64,000 bases of DNA from CAKSQF01 sp051867925 (GTDB lineage: Bacteria > Bacillota > Clostridia > Oscillospirales > CAG-272): NCBI GenBank assembly GCA_051867925.1, contig JBJDZI010000116.1, positions 31,459 to 95,458 of the forward strand, in the 5' to 3' direction. The translations under genes and the position numbers were made by a program. The notes beneath the pieces are model-generated. The model did no database searches and was not told the origin of the DNA. It saw only the letters and a program-made list of their open reading frames with translations. The stretch's first letter is position 1; every line of letters begins with the position of its first letter. Positions 1 through 7,987 of this stretch are shown here, piece by piece.

Positions 1-831
1 GTCAAAGATGGGAGCCAGTTCGTGCTGACAGGGTGCCGCTTCGTTGTGTTCGGTGGTGGCATTGATCCCCAGTTTCCAAAGCTCAATGTTGCAATCCTCC
101 ATGAATTCCTTCACCTGCGGCTTGATGGCGGCGAAATACTGATCGTCCAACTCCTGCCCCTTGGAGGGTTTGGCGCCGAAGAGCGTTCTGCCGGTATACC
201 GGAGATCTTTTCGCTTCATGTACAGTTCGTAGGGGATGAGGAAATATTCCTGCTCGGGTCCTGCGGTGGTGCGAACGTAGCGGACGTCAGTCTTGCCGCA
301 GAGATGGAGAAGGCGAACTGCCTCTTTGGACAGTGCTTCTACCGAACGGAGAAGGGGAATCTTCTTGTCCATCGCTTCGCCGGTATAAGAGACGAAACAG
401 GCGGGAATGTAGAGACATTTGTCCTTGACGAATGCGTAGGAAGTGGGATCCCACACGCTGTACCCCCGGGCGTTGCAGGTGCCGCGGAGTCCGCCGGAGG
501 GGAAACTGGAGGCGTCCGGCTCGCTTTGGAGCAGATTTTTGCCGGTGAATGCTTCGATCGCCGCCATTCCGCCCTTGGGAAGCAGGAAGGAATCGTGCTT
601 TTCGGCAGTGGAAGCGGTCAAGGGCTGGAACCAATGACTGAAGTGGGTACAGCCCATGGAGATTGCCCAGTCCTTCATGGCGGCGGCAACGGTGTTGATG
701 TAGGCGGGATCCAACGCTTCGGCGTGATGGATGGTGCGCTTCATCGCGGCGTATACATCTGCAGGCAGACGCTCCTTCATCACCTGATCGCTGAACACAG
801 AAGTGGCAAAAACCTCGGTAATCGTTCCCAT
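1..831 (-). CDS. glnN: glutamine synthetase type III, N-terminal part (runs off left edge)
   Basis: The minus-strand frame from the ATG at 829-831 is open to base 1 (277 codons), so only the N-terminal part is present. Glutamine synthetase III makes glutamine from glutamate, ammonia and ATP in the cytoplasm. The translation begins MGTITEVFATSVFSDQVMKE and contains the GSIII-type stretches FPSGGLRGTCNARGY and TAGPEQEYFLIP, and ends near the edge with NATTEHNEAAPCQHELAP. A GGAGG ribosome binding site lies about 8 bases upstream of the start. A consensus promoter (942-970) precedes it, and gdhA lies just upstream on the same strand but is separated by a terminator, so the two are separate transcription units with linked roles in ammonia assimilation. 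The long reading frame on the other strand is a shadow. Confidence 0.93.
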   Translation of the reverse strand, partial: MGTITEVFATSVFSDQVMKERLPADVYAAMKRTIHHAEALDPAYINTVAAAMKDWAISMGCTHFSHWFQPLTASTAEKHDSFLLPKGGMAAIEAFTGKNLLQSEPDASSFPSGGLRGTCNARGYSVWDPTSYAFVKDKCLYIPACFVSYTGEAMDKKIPLLRSVEALSKEAVRLLHLCGKTDVRYVRTTAGPEQEYFLIPYELYMKRKDLRYTGRTLFGAKPSKGQELDDQYFAAIKPQVKEFMEDCNIELWKLGINATTEHNEAAPCQHELAPIFD

Positions 832-941
832 AGCTGACTCCTCCTTGGCGGTATTTCGCAGAGAATACCGCGTTTTCAATCAAAAATCGCAGGTCGAAGG
901 CTACATTTGCCGTCCGAGGCTGCGGAGGTACATTTAGTAGT

Positions 942-970
942 ATTATATACTATCCGTCGGAATTTGTCAA
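942..970 (-). promoter_or_regulatory. sigma-A promoter of glnN
   Basis: On the minus strand TTGACA (970-965) and TATAAT (947-942) are separated by exactly 17 bases. Transcription would start near 935, giving a leader of about 100 bases before glnN. No riboswitch fold was recognised in the leader. Confidence 0.85.
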
Positions 971-1044
971 TAGCTTCGGGGGAATTTCAACGGTAGTTTT
1001 CCGCATCCGACCTTTTTCGCGTCCCCCACTACGACTCATCCGCA

Positions 1045-1079
1045 CAAAAAACAGCAAGTACGCGGTGTACTTGCTGTTT
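1045..1079 (-). terminator. intrinsic terminator after gdhA
   Basis: A perfect 13-bp stem (1049-1061 with 1067-1079, arm AAACAGCAAGTAC) with a 5-base loop is followed on the minus strand by a T run. It lies 18 bases after the gdhA stop and isolates gdhA from glnN. Confidence 0.9.
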
Positions 1080-1096
1080 GAGTCTGTAAAGTTCGC

Positions 1097-2446
1097 TTAA
1101 ACGATGCCCTGCGCGATCATCGCGGCTGCGATCTTCTCGAAACCTGCGATGTTTGCACCTGCAACCAAATCGCCTTCTCTGCCGTACTTCTTGGCGGCTT
1201 CGTCAGCGGCGTGGAAGATGCCGATCATGATCTGCTTTAGTTTTGCGTCAACTTCCTCGAAGGTCCAGCTGTAACGCATGGAGTTTTGGGACATTTCCAG
1301 ACCGGAGGTAGCTACGCCGCCTGCGTTGGATGCCTTGGCCGGAGCAAAGAGCAGACCAGCGTTCTGGAAAGTAGCGATTGCCTCGGGAGTGGAGGGCATA
1401 TTTGCGCCTTCTGCCACCACCTTGGTGCCGTTCTTCACCAGAATTGCGGCGGACTCGCCGTCGATCTCGTTCTGGGTAGCGCAAGGCAGTGCGATGTCAC
1501 AAGGAATGGTCCAAACGCCCTTGCAGCCGGGAGTGTAAACCGAGCCGGGAACGCGGTCAGCGTATACGGAAATACGAGCGCGCTCCACTTCCTTGATCTG
1601 TTTGACCACATCCAGTTTGATGCCGTCTTTGTCGTAGATATAGCCGTTGGAATCGGAAAGTGCAACCACCTTGCCGCCCAACTCCTGTGCCTTCTCGCAA
1701 GCGTAGATGGCAACGTTGCCGGAGCCGGAGATGACGATGGTCTTGCCTGCAACGCTGTCGTTCTTCATGCAAGCCATCATTTCCTGCGTAAAGTAGAGCA
1801 GACCGTAGCCGGTAGCCTCGGTGCGCGCCAGAGAGCCGCCGAAGGACAGACCCTTGCCGGTCAGCACGCCGCTGTACTCGTTGCGGAGTTTCTTATACTG
1901 ACCGAACAGATAGCCGACTTCGCGCGCGCCAACGCCGATGTCGCCTGCGGGAACGTCGGTATCGGGGCCGATGTGACGGTAAAGCTCGCTCATAAAGGAC
2001 TGGCAGAAGCGCATGATCTCCATATCGGACTTGCCCTTGGGATCGAAGTCAGAGCCGCCCTTGCCGCCGCCCATGGGCAAACCGGTCAGGCTGTTCTTGA
2101 AGCACTGTTCAAAGCCCAGGAACTTGATAACCGATGCATTCACGGTGGGATGGAGACGGAGACCTCCCTTGTAGGGGCCGATGGCAGAGTTGAACTGTAC
2201 GCGGTAGCCGCGGTTGACATGAACCTTGCCGGCATCGTCTACCCACGGAACTCTGAACTGAACGAAACGCTCGGGCTCGACGATGCGGTCGATAACGCCT
2301 AAAGTTTCCAGCTCGGGTCTTGCTTCCACTACGGGTTCAAAGGATTCGAGGACCTCGGTAACTGCCTGAATGAATTCAGGCTCTCCGCCGTTCCGCTTTT
2401 TCACGGTCTCGAGGACGGAGATCAGATATTGATTGGTAAGTGCCAT
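1097..2446 (-). CDS. gdhA: glutamate dehydrogenase (NADP-type, GdhA family)
   Basis: A 449-residue protein of normal length for hexameric bacterial glutamate dehydrogenases, which interconvert 2-oxoglutarate plus ammonia and glutamate. The substrate-binding stretch near residues 90-125 is clear (GPYKGGLRLHPTVNASVIKF, then LTGLPMGGGKGGSDFDPKGK), followed by the PAGDIGVGAREVGYLFGQYK segment and a nucleotide-binding SGSGNVAIYACEKAQELG motif near residue 240. The start is supported by AGGAGG seven bases before the ATG. NADP preference is inferred from overall resemblance to the anabolic enzyme, not from a proven residue. It has its own promoter and terminator. Together with glnN it forms the two alternative ammonia-assimilation steps. 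Confidence 0.96.
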   Translation of the reverse strand: MALTNQYLISVLETVKKRNGGEPEFIQAVTEVLESFEPVVEARPELETLGVIDRIVEPERFVQFRVPWVDDAGKVHVNRGYRVQFNSAIGPYKGGLRLHPTVNASVIKFLGFEQCFKNSLTGLPMGGGKGGSDFDPKGKSDMEIMRFCQSFMSELYRHIGPDTDVPAGDIGVGAREVGYLFGQYKKLRNEYSGVLTGKGLSFGGSLARTEATGYGLLYFTQEMMACMKNDSVAGKTIVISGSGNVAIYACEKAQELGGKVVALSDSNGYIYDKDGIKLDVVKQIKEVERARISVYADRVPGSVYTPGCKGVWTIPCDIALPCATQNEIDGESAAILVKNGTKVVAEGANMPSTPEAIATFQNAGLLFAPAKASNAGGVATSGLEMSQNSMRYSWTFEEVDAKLKQIMIGIFHAADEAAKKYGREGDLVAGANIAGFEKIAAAMIAQGIV

Positions 2447-2478
2447 ATTGCATTACCTCCTGTAACAAGAATGGTTCT

Positions 2479-2508
2479 ATTATACACTTTTTTCATTGCA
2501 ATTGCAAT
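2479..2508 (-). promoter_or_regulatory. gdhA promoter overlapped by a perfect palindrome
   Basis: Minus-strand TTGCAA (2507-2502) and TATAAT (2484-2479) are 17 bases apart. The -35 lies inside the 14-base perfect palindrome ATTGCAATTGCAAT (2495-2508), a plausible operator; no regulator is identified. Confidence 0.7.
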
Positions 2509-2636
2509 ATCTTGCGGAAAAATTTTTTCGCTTTTTTTGAAAAAAAGTGGGGAATTTCCTTTTCGCTTTCGAAAAAGAAGAAAATTTCCAAAATGAGTGA
2601 CAAAAATCGGTAAAATTTGAAACAAATCAACCACAG

Positions 2637-2665
2637 TTGACATTTCACCCGGATAGTGCTATAAT
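2637..2665 (+). promoter_or_regulatory. sigma-A promoter for the 2695 gene
   Basis: TTGACA (2637-2642) and TATAAT (2660-2665) are separated by 17 bases, fully consensus. The predicted start near 2672 leaves a very short leader, which argues for the ATG at 2695 rather than the one at 2680. Confidence 0.85.
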
Positions 2666-2694
2666 AAAGAAAAAGACAAATGAAGGAGTATGTC

Positions 2695-4233
2695 ATGAAC
2701 CACCCACAGATCGTGAACATCGTCAACTTCATCCGCGCCGTAGAACCGCGGGCGCCTATGGATCTGGTCTCGCCCGTGAAAGAGCAGATCGCGCTGATGA
2801 AGCGACACAACCTCCGCGGTACGTTTTTGCTCCAGTATGATGCCCTCATTGATCCCGCCTTCACTGATCTGCTCCTGCCGCTGGATCGGGCGCAGTTCGA
2901 GATGGGTGTGTGGTTTGAGACCGTTCAGCCGCAGGTAGAAGCGGCGGGGCTGACTTGGCGGGGCAGATTTCCTTGGGATTGGCACGCCCATTGCGGATTT
3001 TCGGTGGGCTACACCCCGAAAGAGCGGGAAATGCTGGTGGACGTGCTTTACCGCCGTTTCAAAGAAGTGTTCGGATATTATCCCCAAGTCTTCGGATCGT
3101 GGTTCTTCGATTCCCATACCGTCCGCTATATCGCCGACCGTTACGGCGTTGATGCCCTTTGCAACTGCAAGGAGCAGTACGGCACCGACGGTTACACCCT
3201 TTGGGGCGGCTACTACGGACAGGGCTATTACCCTTCCCGCACCAACATCTTTATGCCCGCCCAAAGCGAAGCGGATCAGATCTCCGCACCTCTCTTTCGG
3301 ATGCTGGGCTCCGACCCCGTCTACCAGTACGATTGCGGCACCACTCCCGAAAACGGCGCGCCTGCCCGGCAGGGTGTCATCACGCTGGAGCCGGTTTACC
3401 AAGCCGCAGGGGGCGGCTCCAAACAATGGGTGGATTGGTACCTTCGGGAAAACTACAGCGGCGAATGTCTCTCTTTCGGCTACGCCCAAGCGGGGCAGGA
3501 GAACAGCTTCGGCTGGGATGCCATGAAGGATGGACTGACCTACCAGTTTGCGCGCTTTGAAACGCTCCAAGCGGAAGGCAAGATCACCGTTGAGCCTCTG
3601 GGCGACAGCGGCAGACGATACAAAGCAACTTACCGATCCACACCGCCCTGTGCCATCACCGCTCACACCGCCTACGACGATCCCGAAAAGTCCTCGGTAT
3701 GGTACTCATCGAAATATTACCGCGTGAATCTCTATATGAGCCACGGAAACTTCCGCATCCGCGACCTGCATCTCTTCTCTCCCCGCTTCCCCGATCCCTT
3801 TGAGACGGCAGTCTGCAAGGGCAACGAAGCCACCTACGAGACGCTCCCTGTGGCAGACGGCAACCGACACAGCGGAAACGGTGTATTGGCGGGCGTGTAT
3901 CTCACCGAAGCGGACGGTAGCGCGATGAATCTCGGCAAGCCGGAGTTTGCCGATCTTGGCGGCGGGATCGCCCGCGTTCGCTACGGCGATCTGCAAGTGG
4001 AACTGAGTGAAGATCAGCTGATTCTTACCTATCCCAAAGAGTTTTCCGCAGAGCTTCGCATCGGCAAGTTAGAGCATCTTCCCACGGTGACAAGTCACAG
4101 TAAGCATCGAATCGACCTCTCTTATCAAGGCACCCCCTACGGACTGTGCGCCGCAAAGGGCAGATTTGTCTCTGCCAACGCCGTCGCATCGGAGAGCGGA
4201 ACCATCGAACTGCTTTTTGGCGGATCAGTCTGA
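2695..4233 (+). CDS. uncharacterised 512-residue protein, possibly polysaccharide-deacetylase/glycosidase fold
   Basis: I do not recognise this family with certainty. The start at 2695 is chosen because AAGGAG lies seven bases before it; an in-frame ATG at 2680 lacks a site and falls almost at the transcription start. The protein has no signal peptide. Its N-terminal half has features of sugar-active TIM-barrel-like proteins: VNFIRAVEPRAP, then MKRHNLRGTFLLQYDAL, WDWHAHCGFSVGYTPKEREM and GSWFFDSHTVRYIADRYGVD, a succession seen in NodB/GH57-like barrels where Asp and His ligands line a metal or substrate site. The C-terminal part looks like beta-sandwich sequence. It is a monocistronic or leading gene upstream of a lipid kinase. 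Function is inference only. Confidence 0.75.
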   Translation: MNHPQIVNIVNFIRAVEPRAPMDLVSPVKEQIALMKRHNLRGTFLLQYDALIDPAFTDLLLPLDRAQFEMGVWFETVQPQVEAAGLTWRGRFPWDWHAHCGFSVGYTPKEREMLVDVLYRRFKEVFGYYPQVFGSWFFDSHTVRYIADRYGVDALCNCKEQYGTDGYTLWGGYYGQGYYPSRTNIFMPAQSEADQISAPLFRMLGSDPVYQYDCGTTPENGAPARQGVITLEPVYQAAGGGSKQWVDWYLRENYSGECLSFGYAQAGQENSFGWDAMKDGLTYQFARFETLQAEGKITVEPLGDSGRRYKATYRSTPPCAITAHTAYDDPEKSSVWYSSKYYRVNLYMSHGNFRIRDLHLFSPRFPDPFETAVCKGNEATYETLPVADGNRHSGNGVLAGVYLTEADGSAMNLGKPEFADLGGGIARVRYGDLQVELSEDQLILTYPKEFSAELRIGKLEHLPTVTSHSKHRIDLSYQGTPYGLCAAKGRFVSANAVASESGTIELLFGGSV

Positions 4234-4301
4234 ACCCCACACAATCGGCTACGACTTCCCCGTAAATTACAGTAAAGGAAAGCCTTCGGGCAAATCGGAT
4301 C

Positions 4302-5192
4302 ATGAAGACCATTCATATTTATAATCCCACCGCAGGAAACGGAAATGCAAGCAAATCAGCCGACGGCTACATCACTGCCTACGCAGGCGACTGCCGCCGC
4401 TATATCGCCGAATGTTGCAAAAAAGAGCCCCACACCCACTTTGTGGTCTACGGCGGAGACGGAACGGTCAACGAAGCAATCTCGGGCGTGCTGGATGCAG
4501 GCGCAGGCGAGACGGCGCGTCTCACCTTCGTTCCCGCAGGTTCGGGCAACGACACCGTCCGCACGCTGGATGCTATGCCGGGCGATGAACTTGCTCTGGA
4601 CGCCTATCTCTGCAACGGACGTCCCGGCGTCAATATGATCAACATCGGCTTCGACTGCAACGTGGTCTCCTCTGCAAAAAAATTCAAGAAAAAGTTCGGT
4701 ATCGCAGGCGGACTGTCCTACATTCTGGGCGTGATCACCGAGTTTTTCAAGCCCTTCGGATGGAGTTTTTCCATTCACGCGACGCAGGAGGACGGCGGCA
4801 CCTTCGATTATGAGGGAGATTGCCTGCTTTGCGCTGTCTGCAACGGACAATGGTGCGGTGGCGGGTTTCACAATTCCCCGCTCTCGGATATGCAGGACGG
4901 GATATTGGAACTTTTGCTGGTGAAAAAAGTCAGCCGTCTGAAATTCCTCTCACTGGTCGCCAAGTACAAGAAAGGTACGCTGATGAACCCCGACACGGGT
5001 GATGTATACCAGAAATACGCGCCCATCGTCACCTACAAGCGAGTAAAGGCGCTGACCGTTGGCGGCACAGAGCGCGTCTGCATCGACGGCGAGGTGCTGA
5101 GTGCCGACTCGGCGACCATCGAGGTGTTGCCCTGCGCCCTGCGATATCTGCCGGGCGGCAGAGTTGTGCGCGAGACCGCTGATCAGATGTGA
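4302..5192 (+). CDS. diacylglycerol kinase family lipid kinase
   Basis: A 296-residue DagK/YegS-type kinase, which phosphorylates diacylglycerol or a related lipid with ATP at the inner face of the membrane so that it can re-enter phospholipid synthesis. The nucleotide-binding GGDGT motif is at residues 51-55 (VVYGGDGTVNEAI), followed by the family pattern PAGSGNDTVRTL near residue 85 and the C-terminal CNGQWCGGGFHNSPLSDMQD segment. There is no strong ribosome binding site; AAAGGAA lies about 20 bases upstream. It follows the uncharacterised gene by 68 bases and is followed by a bidirectional terminator, so it may share that gene's transcript. The exact lipid substrate cannot be read from the sequence. 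Confidence 0.88.
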   Translation: MKTIHIYNPTAGNGNASKSADGYITAYAGDCRRYIAECCKKEPHTHFVVYGGDGTVNEAISGVLDAGAGETARLTFVPAGSGNDTVRTLDAMPGDELALDAYLCNGRPGVNMINIGFDCNVVSSAKKFKKKFGIAGGLSYILGVITEFFKPFGWSFSIHATQEDGGTFDYEGDCLLCAVCNGQWCGGGFHNSPLSDMQDGILELLLVKKVSRLKFLSLVAKYKKGTLMNPDTGDVYQKYAPIVTYKRVKALTVGGTERVCIDGEVLSADSATIEVLPCALRYLPGGRVVRETADQM

Positions 5193-5250
5193 GCGGCGTT
5201 CCCAAGCGCACGGTTCGCCTTTGCCAACGGCACAATCGCTGACATAATCC

Positions 5251-5301
5251 AAAAACGCTCCGCGGGAAGGATCACACAATCCAACCTGCGGAGCGGTTTT
5301 T
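5251..5301. terminator. bidirectional terminator between the lipid kinase and cysS
   Basis: Arms around CGCTCCGC (5256-5263) and GCGGAGCG (5287-5294) are flanked by A5 on the left and T5 on the right, so the hairpin can terminate convergent transcripts from both sides. The interior GGATCACACAATCC resembles that of the hairpin at 14409-14455. Confidence 0.8.
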
Positions 5302-5384
5302 GGTGCTACCGCCAATACAGGCGGTGGGCAGATTTGCGAGAGGGTTTACAATTTCCCCGCGATAGGGGAACACCCCGACTTTGC

Positions 5385-6782
5385 TTAGTTCTTCTTCCAC
5401 TTGGTGCCCTGAGCGGTATCCTGCAGAGTCACACCCATGTCGGAGAGTTTGGCGCGAATTTCGTCGGCGCGGGCAAAATCTTTCGCCTTCTTTGCCTCGG
5501 CGCGCTGAGCGATGAGGGCTTCCACTTCCTCCGCAAAGGCTTTGTCGGTGGCGGATTCGCCCACCAAGCCCATCAGCTTGGCGATCTCCACGAAGTATGT
5601 CCCCGCTTCTTCGGCGGCTTCCTTGGAGGGGTTCGTGGCAAGGAGACTGTTCAGTTCGCGCACCATCTCAAAGAGCGCGGAAACGGCGTCTGCGGTATTG
5701 AAATCGTCGTCCATTTTCTCGATAAACTGCGCCTTGTAGCCCTCGAACGCCGCCTTGATGTCAGCCGACAGCGGTTCGCCGGAGGGGGCATTTTTCAGAT
5801 AGAACGCCAGATTATCGTAGCAGTTCTGTATACGATCCACCGAATTTTGTGCAGCCTCGATGATGTCGGCGCTATAATTGATGGGCTTTCTGTAATGGCT
5901 GGAGACCAGAAAATAGCGGATGGGCATATAGCCGTAAACCTTCGCCACGTCACGGACGGTGAAGAAGTTGTTCAGCGACTTGGACATCTTCTGATTGTCC
6001 ACATTGATAAAGCCATTGTGCATCCAGTAACGGGAGAAGGGTTTGCCCGTAGCCGCCTCGGACTGTGCGATCTCGTTTTCGTGGTGGGGAAAGGTCAGGT
6101 CTACGCCGCCGCAATGGATGTCGATGGTCTCGCCCAGATAACGCTTGACCATGGCAGAGCATTCGATGTGCCAACCGGGTCTGCCCATCCCCCAAGGGGA
6201 CTTCCATGCAGGTTCACCGGGCTTTGCCGCTTTCCAGAGAGCAAAATCCAGCGGATCTTCCTTGATCTCGTCCACTGCAATGCGCGCGCCCGACTCCAGA
6301 TCCTCAATGGGCATATGGGAAAGGCATCCGTAGCAAGGGAAGGAGCGGGTGCGGAAGTATACGTCGCCGTTTTCGGCGGGGTAGGCGTGTCCCTTTTTGA
6401 CCAGCATGGACACCAGACCGATGATCTGCCCAATGTTTTCGGTGGCTTTGGGGTGAATGTCAGCTGCCTCAACGCCCAATCCCTGCGCGTCGGTAAAATA
6501 CTCTGCAATGTAGCGGGCGGCGATCTCGTCGGAGGTAACGCCTTCCTCGTTTGCCTTGCGGATGATCTTGTCATCCACGTCGGTGAAATTCTGGACGAAG
6601 GTCACATCCCAGCCCCGCCACTTCAGATAGCGGCGGAACAGATCGAACAGCACGATGGGACGGGCGTTGCCGATATGAAAATAGTTGTAAACGGTAGGTC
6701 CGCAGGCGTAAATTTTGACCTTTCCCTCCTCCAGAGGGATAAATTCTTCTTTCTGACGAGTCAGATCGTTGTAAATTTTCAT
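5385..6782 (-). CDS. cysS: cysteine--tRNA ligase
   Basis: A 465-residue class I aminoacyl-tRNA synthetase charging tRNA-Cys, of the usual length. The start is set at 6782 (MKIYNDLTRQKEEF), where a GGAGAAAGGA site precedes the ATG; the frame remains open further upstream but without support. Visible landmarks are the zinc ligand Cys27 in KIYACGPTVYN, the HIGN version of the HIGH motif at 36-39, Cys208 in WHIECSAM, the HCGGVDLTFPHHENE zinc/active-site stretch at 223-237 and KMSKS at 265-269. It lies 147 bases downstream of cysE on the same strand and is probably co-transcribed under the T-box at 7688-7930, coupling cysteine synthesis and cysteine charging to tRNA-Cys supply. Confidence 0.97.
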   Translation of the reverse strand: MKIYNDLTRQKEEFIPLEEGKVKIYACGPTVYNYFHIGNARPIVLFDLFRRYLKWRGWDVTFVQNFTDVDDKIIRKANEEGVTSDEIAARYIAEYFTDAQGLGVEAADIHPKATENIGQIIGLVSMLVKKGHAYPAENGDVYFRTRSFPCYGCLSHMPIEDLESGARIAVDEIKEDPLDFALWKAAKPGEPAWKSPWGMGRPGWHIECSAMVKRYLGETIDIHCGGVDLTFPHHENEIAQSEAATGKPFSRYWMHNGFINVDNQKMSKSLNNFFTVRDVAKVYGYMPIRYFLVSSHYRKPINYSADIIEAAQNSVDRIQNCYDNLAFYLKNAPSGEPLSADIKAAFEGYKAQFIEKMDDDFNTADAVSALFEMVRELNSLLATNPSKEAAEEAGTYFVEIAKLMGLVGESATDKAFAEEVEALIAQRAEAKKAKDFARADEIRAKLSDMGVTLQDTAQGTKWKKN

Positions 6783-6929
6783 CAGTTTGTCCTTTCTCCA
6801 AGGGGTCTGCCCTTGGATCTTATTGAAAGATTTGGGATGGATCGTTCTGTGCCGACCGACATAGGTCGGCAATCAATGGTTCATTTGGCATCGCCTTGCC
6901 CAAGGCAAACCGCAGGGCGATGCCCTCCA

Positions 6930-7646
6930 TTATTTTACCTTTTCGCTCAGCACGGCGATGGCATCTCGCAGTTCGGCAAGTTCCTTGGCGATGGGGTCGG
7001 GGATGTGGACTTGATCCAGATCTTCCACCACTTCTCCGTCCAGCCGAACCACCTTGGCGGGAATGCCCACTGCAGTGGAATTTTCGGGAATTTCTTTCAG
7101 CACCACGGCGCCCGCGGCGATTTTGGCGTGATCCCCCACCTTGAAGGGGCCCAGCACCTTGGCGCCTGCGCCCACCATCACAGAGCTACCCAGCGTAGGA
7201 TGGCGTTTGCCGCAATCCTTGCCCGTACCGCCCAAGGTCACGCCTTGATAGAGGGTACAGTTATCGCCGATCTCGGCAGTTTCGCCGATCACCACACCGG
7301 AGCCGTGATCGATGAACAGACCTTTGCCGATGGTGGCACCGGGATGAATCTCGATGCCCGTCACCATCTTGACGAATTGGCTCAGGGCGCGGGCGGTCAG
7401 TCGGTAGCCTTTTTGATGCAGATAATGGGAAAGTTTATGTGCCGTAACGGCGTGAAATCCCGAATAGAGCAGTGCTACTTCCAGATTGCTCCGGGCGGCG
7501 GGGTCGCGCTGGCGAATGCAGTTCATATCGTACTCCAGCTGCTCGCAGAGGGTCAGCAGTTTTTGGAGTAGCGAGATACGCTCGGGCTTTTGGGCAGTTT
7601 CGGGCTTTTGTCGGCGCGATTTGCCGATTCCAACGGTAATTTTCAT
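6930..7646 (-). CDS. cysE: serine O-acetyltransferase
   Basis: A 238-residue acetyltransferase that converts serine and acetyl-CoA to O-acetylserine, the first step of cysteine synthesis. The start at 7646 (MKITVGIGKSRRQ) is preceded by AAAGGAGT. The N-terminal helical region holds the CysE-type IRQRDPAARSNLEVALLYSGF, and the left-handed beta-helix contains GIEIHPGATIGKGLFIDHGSG and GNCTL-type hexapeptide repeats with the HPTLGSSVMVGAGAKVLGP turn. No O-acetylserine sulfhydrylase (cysK) gene is next to it in this window. It is the first gene after a T-box leader, so it is expected to be induced when tRNA-Cys is uncharged. Confidence 0.95.
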   Translation of the reverse strand: MKITVGIGKSRRQKPETAQKPERISLLQKLLTLCEQLEYDMNCIRQRDPAARSNLEVALLYSGFHAVTAHKLSHYLHQKGYRLTARALSQFVKMVTGIEIHPGATIGKGLFIDHGSGVVIGETAEIGDNCTLYQGVTLGGTGKDCGKRHPTLGSSVMVGAGAKVLGPFKVGDHAKIAAGAVVLKEIPENSTAVGIPAKVVRLDGEVVEDLDQVHIPDPIAKELAELRDAIAVLSEKVK

Positions 7647-7687
7647 AGAAAACTCCTTTCTGTCCGAATGGGGAGCGGTTTGCGGAA

Positions 7688-7930
7688 AACAAAAAAATCG
7701 CCCACTCTCCCCTTGGGGAGACAAAGGCGAATGATCGCGGTTCCACTTTGCTTTCTCACTCATTGATCCGTAACGGGGATAATGCGGGAGCAGATACGCA
7801 TTTTCTCTGCGAAAACTTCCCTGCTCCGACTCACGGGCGCACAACCGTTGCTGTCTCCGATGCCGCTTCCAGCCATGGCGGCATCTCTCTGGCAAGACTA
7901 TTGCTCCGAATCTTCCCGATCGCAGTCGTT
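7688..7930 (-). promoter_or_regulatory. T-box leader, probably tRNA-Cys responsive
   Basis: The minus-strand leader of cysE contains the diagnostic T-box sequence AAAGTGGAACCGCG (7749-7736), followed by a terminator hairpin (arms CTCCCC/GGGGAG, within 7691-7731) ending in T7. Upstream is a Stem I-like region with the distal element AGAGAGATGCCGCCATGG pairing with GCGGCAT. A candidate UGC (Cys) specifier is at 7841-7839 in GTTGTGCGCCCGTGAGT. The specifier is inferred from position and from the cysE-cysS genes it controls; the T-box and terminator are seen directly. Confidence 0.92.
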
Positions 7931-7936
7931 ACTTTT

Positions 7937-7965
7937 ATTATATGCGATGAATCGCTTTTTGTAAA
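7937..7965 (-). promoter_or_regulatory. promoter of the T-box cysE-cysS transcript
   Basis: Minus-strand TTTACA (7965-7960) and TATAAT (7942-7937) are 17 bases apart, immediately upstream of the T-box Stem I. Confidence 0.85.
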
Positions 7966-7987
7966 GAGGTTTTGGGGAATTTTTTGA

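Noticed and set aside
5334..7571. 745-codon open frame on the plus strand
   Set aside because: It runs antisense through cysS and cysE, which are certain.
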